Assembly: GCA_903885605.1 (NCBI GenBank)
Contig: CAISJD010000026.1
Span: 1 to 58,497, forward strand
Direction of reading: 5' to 3'
Origin: an uncultured Chthonomonas sp.
Lineage (GTDB): Bacteria; Armatimonadota; Chthonomonadetes; Chthonomonadales; CAJBBX01
DNA: 58,497 nucleotides
Shown one piece after another: positions 8,110 to 15,383 of the stretch. Numbering within the stretch: the stretch's first letter is position 1; every line of letters begins with the position of its first letter. Both the position numbers and the translations under genes were made by a program. The notes below the pieces were generated by a model that was given only the letters and a program-made list of their open reading frames with translations, made no database searches and was not told the origin of the DNA.

Positions 8110-9672
8110 CTAATGCTTGCAGAGGAACTCGGGGCCGTTCATCAGGGCCCAGGCCAGGTCTACGATCTCGGCCTGCGTCAGGGCCGGACCCGCGTAGGAG
8201 TGGGCGGCGGCCTTCTCTGCTTCGGTCGGGAAGCGGGAGAGGATGGCCAGGTAGAGCCGCTCGACGCCGTCGGCCGTGTTGCGGGCGCTGGTGAAGAAGT
8301 CCAGCATGGCGGGGCCGCGCTGCAGCTTCTGCAGGATGTGGCTGGAGTTGAGCAGGTGCAGCGACTGGCCCGCCGTGGGCTTGCCGCTCCGCTCCAGGGC
8401 CATGCCGGTATCGCGCGACGGGCGGCCGAAGAGCTCCAGGAAGGCGCTGGTGGTGCTGCCGTCGGCCAGCGCGATGGAGCGCTTGTTCTCCGGGATGAAG
8501 GTGAACGGCTCCGGGATGGGGCTGGAGTAGGTCTCGGTGGTGCCGGTGATCTGGTTGATGGCATCGACCAGGACCTCGGCCTCTAACCGCCGCACCGGGT
8601 AGGCCGCGAAGAGCGCCTCGGCGGCCGGGCCGGTGGAGCGCGGGATGGACGAGAGCTGGTAGGCGGACGAGTTCATGATGGTCCGTACGAGCGACCGAAG
8701 GCTGAACCTCCCAGCCACGAGTTCGCGCTGGAGCTCCGCCAGCAGGGCAGGGCAGGAGGGCGGGTTGTCGGGCCGCAGGTCGTCGGGCTCGTGGACAATG
8801 CCCCGGCCCATGAGCCAGAACCAGACCCGATTGGCCGCGGCCGCCGCGAACCAGGGATTGCCGGGCCTGGTGAGCCAGTCCGCGAAGGCGAAGCGGGGGT
8901 CGCGGTCGGCGGTCAGGGCCGAGCGGGAGCCGTCAGGCAGCATGGCGGAGCGGGGCGCCTTCGGAGCCGACGCCCTGGCCTGGTCCCAGACGATCACCTC
9001 CTCCTTCCACTCCAGCGTGTGCTTGTAGGCAATCTGGGAGAAGAAGAGGGCCATGCCGTCGAGCCGCGCCCGGGGCCATCGGTCGGTCCGGCATCCCATA
9101 AAGGTGAGGGCCACGGCGCGGGCGACGCTGGCCGGGTCCTTGCTCTGCACCGCGCGGAAGAAGTTAACAGGCCCGTTGCGGAAGTTGCTCCCCGATGCGG
9201 TGAGGAGCGCCCTGGCCATGCGGTCGTAGGGCATATCGACGCGGACTGCCTCGCGGACCCAGCGGTGGTAGGCCTGCACGGCGTTGGGCCAGAGGTTGAT
9301 GGGAAACTCGGCCTTAACCCGGAGCGTGTCGCACCAGCGAAGCGTCCAGAAGTCCACGAACTCGTCGCGGGCGAGCAGCGCGTCGATGAGGCGCGCGCGC
9401 TTGTCGGGCCGCTTGTCCGCCAGGAAGCTCCGCGCCTCGTCGGCGGTTGGCAGCGTGCCGGCGGCGTCGAGGGAGGCCCGGCGGAGGAAGACGGCATCGG
9501 AGCAGGGGCGGGCGGGCCGGATGCCCTTGCGCTTCAGCTCGGCGAAGAGAATCTCGTCCAGGCGGCAGCGGGCTTCGGGCTCTCGCGCCAGCTCAAAGGG
9601 CGCTGCGGCCTCGGGGGAGGCCTTGGGCCTGGGGTCTTGCGCGGTCATACCGGCTTGCGCCACTGTCGCCAC
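8110..9672 (-). CDS. DUF1549/DUF1553 domain-containing protein without cytochrome module
   Basis: The N-terminal half (ARCRLDEILFAELKRKGIRP, FLRRASLDAAGTLPT, DFWTLRWCDTLR) is DUF1549. The C-terminal half (FAFADWLTRPGNPWFAAAAANR, SSAYQLSS, LLNSSHIL) is DUF1553. Family members usually carry an N-terminal haem-binding PSCyt1 domain and a signal peptide; this 520-aa protein has neither a CxxCH motif nor an obvious leader. The start is uncertain: GTG at 9672, GTG at 9663 (better spaced behind GAGAGG) or ATG at 9648. It is the first gene of the operon with DUF1501 and the PPC protein. Its biochemical role is not established. Confidence 0.85.
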   Translation of the reverse strand: MATVAQAGMTAQDPRPKASPEAAAPFELAREPEARCRLDEILFAELKRKGIRPARPCSDAVFLRRASLDAAGTLPTADEARSFLADKRPDKRARLIDALLARDEFVDFWTLRWCDTLRVKAEFPINLWPNAVQAYHRWVREAVRVDMPYDRMARALLTASGSNFRNGPVNFFRAVQSKDPASVARAVALTFMGCRTDRWPRARLDGMALFFSQIAYKHTLEWKEEVIVWDQARASAPKAPRSAMLPDGSRSALTADRDPRFAFADWLTRPGNPWFAAAAANRVWFWLMGRGIVHEPDDLRPDNPPSCPALLAELQRELVAGRFSLRSLVRTIMNSSAYQLSSIPRSTGPAAEALFAAYPVRRLEAEVLVDAINQITGTTETYSSPIPEPFTFIPENKRSIALADGSTTSAFLELFGRPSRDTGMALERSGKPTAGQSLHLLNSSHILQKLQRGPAMLDFFTSARNTADGVERLYLAILSRFPTEAEKAAAHSYAGPALTQAEIVDLAWALMNGPEFLCKH

Positions 9673-9740
9673 CTCTCGCGCCGGGATCGCACCGCACGGC
9701 GCACAGTCCTAAAGACGCCGCCGGGGGCCGTTTGTTCGCC

Positions 9741-10148
9741 TCAGACGGGCTGATGGGCGTCGTTGACGTAGAGGCTGATGGCCCCGGCGCGCTCGCCGTC
9801 GATGGCCACCTCGAACTCGTAGCTGCCGAAGGCCGGGAAGGCGATGTTGCCCATCTCCAGGACGAACGTATGCTCCGGATCGGGCCTGGGGTCGGCTTCC
9901 GGGAAGAGGATCGGCATCTCCGGCGGCGCGTCCAGCAGCTTGCCGTCGGCGTCGCGCAGGCGGATGCCCAGGCTGTGCGGCTCGCCCTTCTCCCCCACCT
10001 CGGCGCGGATGCGAACCACCACGAACATGCGCAGGTGGTGGCAGGGCACGACCGTGGCGTGGATCATGTCGAACACGCCGAGCAGGTTGAGCTTGCCGTC
10101 CCCCGTCGTGTTCACGGCATCGGCCAGCAGCGCCAGGCTCACGTACAT
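9741..10148 (-). CDS. DUF6941-like small protein (135 aa)
   Basis: The sequence MYVSLALLADAVNTTGDGKLNLLGVFD matches my recollection of DUF6941-family proteins, which share a SLALLAD...GKLN..G.FD start and a beta-rich body. Residues after 60 alternate hydrophobic strands (LGIRLRDADGKLL, YEFEVAIDGERAG), consistent with a small beta-sandwich. There is no signal peptide, so it is probably cytoplasmic. GGGG lies about 8 nt before the ATG. It is divergent from the glutaminase-like gene, with a 117-nt shared upstream region. No function is known. Confidence 0.75.
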   Translation of the reverse strand: MYVSLALLADAVNTTGDGKLNLLGVFDMIHATVVPCHHLRMFVVVRIRAEVGEKGEPHSLGIRLRDADGKLLDAPPEMPILFPEADPRPDPEHTFVLEMGNIAFPAFGSYEFEVAIDGERAGAISLYVNDAHQPV

Positions 10149-10265
10149 GCAGGTTCCCCCGAGGGCAAGGTTCGCCCCAACCGCCGCCGACTCCTGCCCG
10201 GCGGCCCATTCTGGTACAGTGAGCGATCCGAGGCCGCCGAAGACGCCCGGGGAAGGGTCACCGCC

Positions 10266-12803
10266 ATGAACCTAAGCACCCAGACCGCCGCCACAGCCCT
10301 CCTGCTGGCATCGACGCACCACGCCTGCGCCGCGCCGGATCGCCTCCGCCCGCCGGCAGTGCCGCTGGTGGTGCATGACCCCTACTTCAGCCTCTGGTCG
10401 CCCTCGGAACGGCTGGCCGAGGCCGACACGATGCACTGGACGGGCAAGCCGCAGCCCCTCCGCGTGACGGTGCGGACCGAGCGCGGCCAGGCCTACAGGC
10501 TGCTGGGCGCTGCCCGGCCCGGCGCGGCATCCGAGGCCGCCGAGCAGACCGACCTGGAGGTCCTGCCCACGCGGACCATCGCGCGCTACAGGCTGCCCGG
10601 CCTTGAGATGACGCTGACGTTCCTCACGCCCGCCCTGCCCGACGACCTGGAGGCGCTGGCCAGGCCGCTGACCTACGTCGCCTGGTCCGCCCGCTCAACC
10701 GACGGCAAGGCGCACGGGCTGAGCGTGACGCTGGAGGGCTCGGCCACGGTTTCGGTGAACGACGGCAAGCAGCCCGCGGTGGCCATGCGGGCAGCGCAAG
10801 GCGGACTGGCCACCTGCAGCGCCGCCTCGGTGGAGCAGCCCGTGCTGGCCAAGCGCGGCGATGACCTGCGCATCGACTGGGGCCGCTTCTGCATGGCAGC
10901 TCCGGCCCCGGCGCAGGCCGGTTGGTCGCTCCGAGGCGCCGCGGGCACGGCCGGCAAGTCGCCCGAAGCCCCCGCCGCCGACCTGGCGCTGCGGCTGACG
11001 GCTTCCGCCCGAATGGCTGCGAACGGCGCCGGCGTGTCGGGCTGGTTCATGCTGGCCTACGACGATGAGTGGTCGATTCGGTACTTCCGCACGCGCCTGA
11101 GGCCCTACTGGCGGAGGACCGGTGACGACCTGCCCGCCCTGCTCCGCAAGGCCGCTGCCGCCTACCCGTCCCTGGTGAAGCGCTGCGAGGCGTTCGACGG
11201 CAGGCTCATGGCCGACCTGCGGCGCGTGGGCGGCGAGAAGTACGCCCGGCTCTGCGCGCTGGCCTACCGCCAGACGCTGGGCGGCAACAAGATCGCCGCC
11301 GACGACGCCGGCCTGCCGCTCATGTTCCCCAAGGAGTGCTTCTCCAACGGCTGCATCGCCACCGTGGACGTGCTCTTCCCGCAGGCGCCCTTCTTCCTGG
11401 CGCTGAGCCCGGCTCTCACCAAGGCCATGCTGCAGCCCGTGCTCGCCTACTCCGCCTCGCCGCGCTGGCCCTACGACTATGCGCCGCACGACCTGGGCAC
11501 GTACCCCTGGGCCACGGGCCAGGTCTACGGCATGGGCGGCTCCGACGCCGACCGGATGCCCGTGGAGGAGTGCGGGAACATGCTCATCATGCTGGCCTCG
11601 CTGGCCGGCATCGAGGGGAACGCCGACTTCTCGCGGCCCTATATGCCCATGCTCGCCAAATGGGCCGACTTCCTCGTGCGCGAGGGGCTCGACCCCGTCA
11701 ACCAGCTCTGCTCCGCCGATATGTTCGGCCATATGCCGCGCAACGCCAACCTGGCGCTGAAGGCCGTCATCGGCATCGGCGCCTACGGCCGGCTCTGCGC
11801 GGCCACGGGGCATGACGCCGACGCGGCCCGCTACCAGTCCATCGCCCGCGACTACGCCGCGAAGTGGCAGGTCCTCGCGGCCGACGAGGGCCACACGCGG
11901 CTGGCCCACGACAGGCCCGGCACCTGGAGCATGAAGCACAACCTGATCTGGGACCGTGTGGTCGGCCTGGACCTCTTCCCGGAGGCGCTGGGCGACGCCG
12001 AGGCGGCCTGGTACGCCACGGTACAGGGCAAGTACGGACTGCCGGTGGACAGCCGCACCGAGACGAGCCTGATCGACTGGGCGCTCTGGAGCATCGCGCT
12101 GGCCCGCAAGCCCGCCGACTTCGAGGCGCTGCTCGGTCCGATCTACCGCTACGCGCATGAGACGCCCACCCGCGTGCCGCTCTCCGACTGGTTCGTCACC
12201 ACGACCGGCAAGCAGCAGGGCTTCCAGGCGCGGCCCGTGGTGGGCGGTATCTTCATCCGCCTCCTGGCCGAGCCCGCCGCCCGGGCGCGCTGGTCGAAGG
12301 CGGCCACCTGCGTGGAGGGACCATGGGCGCCCCTTCCCGCAGGCGGCGCCGTACGCATCGTTGCGACCACGGCGCAGGCCGAGCGCGTGGTCTGGCGCTA
12401 CACGCTGACGGAGCCCGCGGCGGGCTGGACCGAGCCGGGCTTCGACGACAGCGGCTGGCAGACCGGCCCGGGCGGCTTCGGCACGGCGGGCACGCCCGGC
12501 GCGGTCATCGGCACCGAGTGGAACACCAAGGCGATCTGGCTGCGCCGCGAGTTCACGCTGCCCGACCGGCCGCTGAACGACCCGCGCCTGCTCTGGATCT
12601 ACGACGAAGACCCGGAGGTCTGGCTGAACGGCGTGGCGGCCGCCTCGGCCAAGGGCTGGGCCACCAGCTACGACGAGGCGGAGGTCAGCCCCGCCGCGCG
12701 CAAGGCCCTGCGCCCCGGCCGCAACGTCATGGCCGTGAAGGCGAACCAGACCTACGGTGGCCAGTGCATCGACGTGGGCCTCGTCGAGGATGCGCCGAAG
12801 TGA
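10266..12803 (+). CDS. Glutaminase A-like exported protein (DUF5127/DUF4965/DUF1793) with C-terminal sugar-binding-like domain
   Basis: The ATG at 10266 follows GGGGAAGGG and gives an 845-aa product with a short leader (TAATALLLASTHHACA). PLVVHDPYFSLWSPSERLAE is the typical opening of DUF5127 (GtaA N-terminal) proteins. The centre has DUF4965/DUF1793 features of an alpha/alpha-barrel (LAYRQTLGGNK, FPKECFSNGCIATVDV, YDYAPHDLGTYPWATGQ). Residues ~720-845 (WRYTLTEPAAGW...FDDSGWQTGPGGFG...WLNG) look like a GH2-type jelly-roll. Despite the family name, many bacterial members probably act on glycans. The last base pairs overlap the next gene by 4 nt. Confidence 0.85.
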   Translation: MNLSTQTAATALLLASTHHACAAPDRLRPPAVPLVVHDPYFSLWSPSERLAEADTMHWTGKPQPLRVTVRTERGQAYRLLGAARPGAASEAAEQTDLEVLPTRTIARYRLPGLEMTLTFLTPALPDDLEALARPLTYVAWSARSTDGKAHGLSVTLEGSATVSVNDGKQPAVAMRAAQGGLATCSAASVEQPVLAKRGDDLRIDWGRFCMAAPAPAQAGWSLRGAAGTAGKSPEAPAADLALRLTASARMAANGAGVSGWFMLAYDDEWSIRYFRTRLRPYWRRTGDDLPALLRKAAAAYPSLVKRCEAFDGRLMADLRRVGGEKYARLCALAYRQTLGGNKIAADDAGLPLMFPKECFSNGCIATVDVLFPQAPFFLALSPALTKAMLQPVLAYSASPRWPYDYAPHDLGTYPWATGQVYGMGGSDADRMPVEECGNMLIMLASLAGIEGNADFSRPYMPMLAKWADFLVREGLDPVNQLCSADMFGHMPRNANLALKAVIGIGAYGRLCAATGHDADAARYQSIARDYAAKWQVLAADEGHTRLAHDRPGTWSMKHNLIWDRVVGLDLFPEALGDAEAAWYATVQGKYGLPVDSRTETSLIDWALWSIALARKPADFEALLGPIYRYAHETPTRVPLSDWFVTTTGKQQGFQARPVVGGIFIRLLAEPAARARWSKAATCVEGPWAPLPAGGAVRIVATTAQAERVVWRYTLTEPAAGWTEPGFDDSGWQTGPGGFGTAGTPGAVIGTEWNTKAIWLRREFTLPDRPLNDPRLLWIYDEDPEVWLNGVAAASAKGWATSYDEAEVSPAARKALRPGRNVMAVKANQTYGGQCIDVGLVEDAPK

Positions 12804-13768
12804 GAGCGGCTGGCCGCCTGCTGGTCACCGGCGCCTCGGGCTTCGTCGGCGGCAACGTCGTCGCCCGGGCCGGAGTGGAGTGGGATGTCCACGCCGTGAG
12901 CCGCCGCGCCGTTGCGGGAGCGCCGCCCGGCGTGACATGGCACGTGGCCGACATCGGCGACCCGGCGGCGTTGCGCGCGCTGTTCGAGCAGGTGCGGCCC
13001 ACGGCGGTGATCCATGGCGCGGCGGCGGCGGACATCGACTGGTGCGGCCGCAACCGGGCCGAAGCGTGGCGGGTTAATGTGGGCATCACGGAGGGCCTGG
13101 CCGAGCTGTGCGCGGCCGCCCGCGCTCGGCTGGTCTTCATGTCGACCGACAACGTCTTCGACGGGACCGGAAGCATGGCGACCGAGGCCGACGAGCCCAA
13201 CCCGGTGAACTTCTACGGCGAGACCAAGCTGGCCGCCGAGCGTTCGGTGGCTTCCATCGCTCCGAGTTACGTCATCGCCCGGCTGGCGCTCGTCATGGGC
13301 CTGCCGGCGTTCGGCGAGGGCAACTCCTTCCTGGGCCGCATGTGGACCACGTGGAATGAGGGCGGGACCGTCGGCCTCCCGGACACAGAGGTCCGAACGC
13401 CGATCGACGTGATCTCGCTCTCCCAGGCGCTCCTGCACCTGGCTAACGGACCCTTCACCGGAGTGATCCACCTGCCGGGCGCCGACCGGGTGGACAGGGT
13501 CACCATGGCCCGCCGCATCGCGCTCCGCCTCGGCTTCCGCGCCGATCAGGTGGAGGCGCGCACGCCCGACCCGTCACCCGACCGCTCCGCGCGGCCATTG
13601 GACGTGTCCATGAGCGGCACGCTGGCCACCGTCATGCTGCGAACGCGCCTGCTCGGACTGGAGGCCGGCCTCGACCGAGTGCTCGACGAAGGGCGAGGTG
13701 GCACGGACGACCACGGACCGACACGGACAGCCACGGACCCACACGGACCGCCCCTGCCGTCATCCTGA
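12800..13768 (+). CDS. NAD(P)-dependent RmlD-like short-chain dehydrogenase/epimerase
   Basis: The GTG start at 12800 overlaps the previous stop (GTGA), with GAGGA about 10 nt upstream, so translation is coupled. Residues 10-17 TGASGFVG are the Rossmann motif; S115/T116 and Y139-x3-K143 (FYGETK) form the catalytic set. The family (extended SDR, dTDP-4-dehydrorhamnose reductase-like) reduces or epimerises nucleotide sugars. The C-terminal tail (about 22 residues, GTDDHGPTRTATDPHG) is translated from the decamer repeat at 13701-13750. The stop TGA lies inside a second dispersed repeat, so the original stop was probably a little upstream or was lost. Confidence 0.88.
   Translation: MRAAGRLLVTGASGFVGGNVVARAGVEWDVHAVSRRAVAGAPPGVTWHVADIGDPAALRALFEQVRPTAVIHGAAAADIDWCGRNRAEAWRVNVGITEGLAELCAAARARLVFMSTDNVFDGTGSMATEADEPNPVNFYGETKLAAERSVASIAPSYVIARLALVMGLPAFGEGNSFLGRMWTTWNEGGTVGLPDTEVRTPIDVISLSQALLHLANGPFTGVIHLPGADRVDRVTMARRIALRLGFRADQVEARTPDPSPDRSARPLDVSMSGTLATVMLRTRLLGLEAGLDRVLDEGRGGTDDHGPTRTATDPHGPPLPSS
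13701..13750. repeat. Five 10-nt CACGGAC repeat units
   Basis: Five consecutive decamers of form N-CACGGAC-NN are exactly in 10-nt register, all within the 3' end of the SDR coding region. The same unit in the same period recurs, in both orientations, at 37616-37706. Confidence 0.9.
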
Positions 13769-13800
13769 AGCCCCTTCAGGGGCTGAAGGACCCCCCCGGA
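13759..13800. repeat. Dispersed repeat GTCATCCTGA...AAGGACCCCC with hairpin
   Basis: The outer boxes GTCATCCTGA (13759-13768) and AAGGACCCCCCCGGA (13786-13800) recur at 40478-40511 around a different centre. Here the centre contains the hairpin AGCCCC-TTCA-GGGGCT (13769-13784), which could act as a terminator for the SDR transcript although it lacks a T-run. The box supplies the SDR stop codon. Similar GTCATCCTGA/GAAGGACC elements are widespread extragenic repeats in several phyla. Confidence 0.75.
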
Positions 13801-13830
13801 GGATGGGTGACCGCCTCACTCCCCGTTCAT

Positions 13831-13877
13831 CTCGCCGACTTGCCACTCTGCCACAGGAGAACCGGCAAGTTGGCGAG
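13831..13877. repeat. Hairpin repeat with CTCTGCCACAGGA loop
   Basis: The 14-nt arms CTCGCCGACTTGCC (13831-13844) and GGCAAGTTGGCGAG (13864-13877) pair at 13 of 14 positions around a 19-nt loop. The loop's core CTCTGCCACAGGA is identical to the loop of the hairpin at 41177-41223 on the other strand, whose arms are different. It lies 87 nt upstream of the sulfatase start and could also serve as a leader structure. The 13769-13964 gap holds no gene. Confidence 0.8.
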
Positions 13878-13964
13878 GTGGCAGGCGCTGCTTCGGTGCG
13901 GGCGCAAGCAGGAGGCGCGGCCCTCCGCGTCGAACGGTAGGCTAACCACCGGAGGAGCTTTGCC

Positions 13965-15368
13965 ATGGATCGGCGCACGTTCGTTTGCGGAATGGGGGCG
14001 GCGGCCCTGGGAGCCGCGGCTGAGTCTGAGCCCGCGCCGCCCGGGCGGCCCAACATCCTCTTCTTCTTCACCGACCAGCAGCGCTGGGACACCGTGGACT
14101 GCTACGGGCGGCCGCTCTTCCCGGGCCTCACGCCGAACCTGGACGCCATGGCCCGCGAAGGGGTCCGCTTCGACCAGGCCTTCACCTGCCAGCCCGTCTG
14201 CGGACCCGCGCGGTCGTGCTTGATGACCGGCCGGTGGGCGACCCAGACCGGTTGCTGGCGCAATGATATCGCCCTGCCCGCCGGTGAGCCGACGCTGGCC
14301 ACCATGCTGGGCCAGGCCGGCTACCGCACCGGCTACGTGGGCAAGTGGCACCTGGCCTCCAGCGGCGAGAAGCAGAACGTCCAGGCCCGCGCGGTGCCGC
14401 ACGAGTTGCGTGGAGGCTTCAAGGACGCCTGGATGGCCGCCGACGTTCTGGAGTTCACCTCGCACGGCTACGGCGGGCATGTCTTCGACGCCGAGGGGCG
14501 GCAGGTCGACTTCCCCGACGGCCGATACCGCCCCGACGCGCTGACCGACTACGCCCTCCGCTTCCTCGAGGAGCAGGACGGCGAGCGGCCCTGGTTCCTC
14601 TTCCTCTCCTACCTGGAGCCGCACCACCAGAACGACCGCAACCATTTCGAGGGCCCCGAGGGCTCCAAGCAGGCCTACGCGGGCTTCCGGACGCCGGGCG
14701 ACCTGGCGCCGCTCAAGGGGAACTGGGCCGAGGAGATGCCCGACTACCTGGGCGCCTGCGCGGCGCTGGACCGCAACCTGGGCCGCCTCCGCGACGCCCT
14801 GCGCAAGCGGAAGATGCTGGACAACACGCTGGTCGTCTTCACGTCCGACCACGGATGCCACTTCCGCACGCGCAATAACGAGTACAAGCGCTCCTGCCAC
14901 GACGGCTCCATCCGCATCCCCATGGTGCTGCGCGGGCCGGGGTTCCGGCGCGGCCGCGTGGTGCGCGACCCGGTGAGCCTCATCGACCTGCCTCCCACGC
15001 TGCTGGCAGCGGCCGGGGTGGCGCCGGTGACGCCCATGGGCGGCGCGGCGCTCCAGCCCGTGGCCGCGGGCTCCGAGCGCAGGTCCGACGTCTTCCTGCA
15101 GATCAGCGAGAGCCAGGTGGGCCGCGCGGTCCGCACCCGCCGATGGAAGTACGCCGTGCAGGCGCCGGGCAAGCGCGGCTGGGTGGACAGCGCCGCCGAC
15201 AGCTACCGCGAGACGCACCTGTACGACCTGAAGGCCGATCCCGACGAGCTGCACAACCTCGTGGCGGACCCGGCACACGCCCGGACGCGCGCCGAGATGG
15301 CCGCGCTGCTCATCCGTCGAATGCGGGAGGCCGGCGAGGCCGCACCCGCCATCCTGCCTGCCCGGTAA
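13965..15368 (+). CDS. Exported Cys-type sulfatase
   Basis: The ATG at 13965 follows GGAGGAG at 13951. The leader MDRRTFVCGMGAAALG is Tat-like. The 467-aa protein has the sulfatase signature C79-G-P-A-R83, whose Cys would be oxidised to formylglycine, followed by SCLMTGR. Metal-binding candidates are D37/Q38 (FFFTDQQRWD) and the later TSDHGCH segment near residue 290. Length is normal for family S1 sulfatases. Catalysis would be sulfate-ester hydrolysis on a glycan; the substrate cannot be read from sequence. It needs a formylglycine-generating enzyme, none of which is intact in the window. The next gene follows after 15 nt. Confidence 0.93.
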   Translation: MDRRTFVCGMGAAALGAAAESEPAPPGRPNILFFFTDQQRWDTVDCYGRPLFPGLTPNLDAMAREGVRFDQAFTCQPVCGPARSCLMTGRWATQTGCWRNDIALPAGEPTLATMLGQAGYRTGYVGKWHLASSGEKQNVQARAVPHELRGGFKDAWMAADVLEFTSHGYGGHVFDAEGRQVDFPDGRYRPDALTDYALRFLEEQDGERPWFLFLSYLEPHHQNDRNHFEGPEGSKQAYAGFRTPGDLAPLKGNWAEEMPDYLGACAALDRNLGRLRDALRKRKMLDNTLVVFTSDHGCHFRTRNNEYKRSCHDGSIRIPMVLRGPGFRRGRVVRDPVSLIDLPPTLLAAAGVAPVTPMGGAALQPVAAGSERRSDVFLQISESQVGRAVRTRRWKYAVQAPGKRGWVDSAADSYRETHLYDLKADPDELHNLVADPAHARTRAEMAALLIRRMREAGEAAPAILPAR

Positions 15369-15383
15369 CCCATGGAGAAGCCA

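Noticed and set aside
13701-13750. CRISPR-like short regular repeats
   Set aside because: Period is only 10 nt with 2-3 variable bases; there are no spacers and no cas genes.
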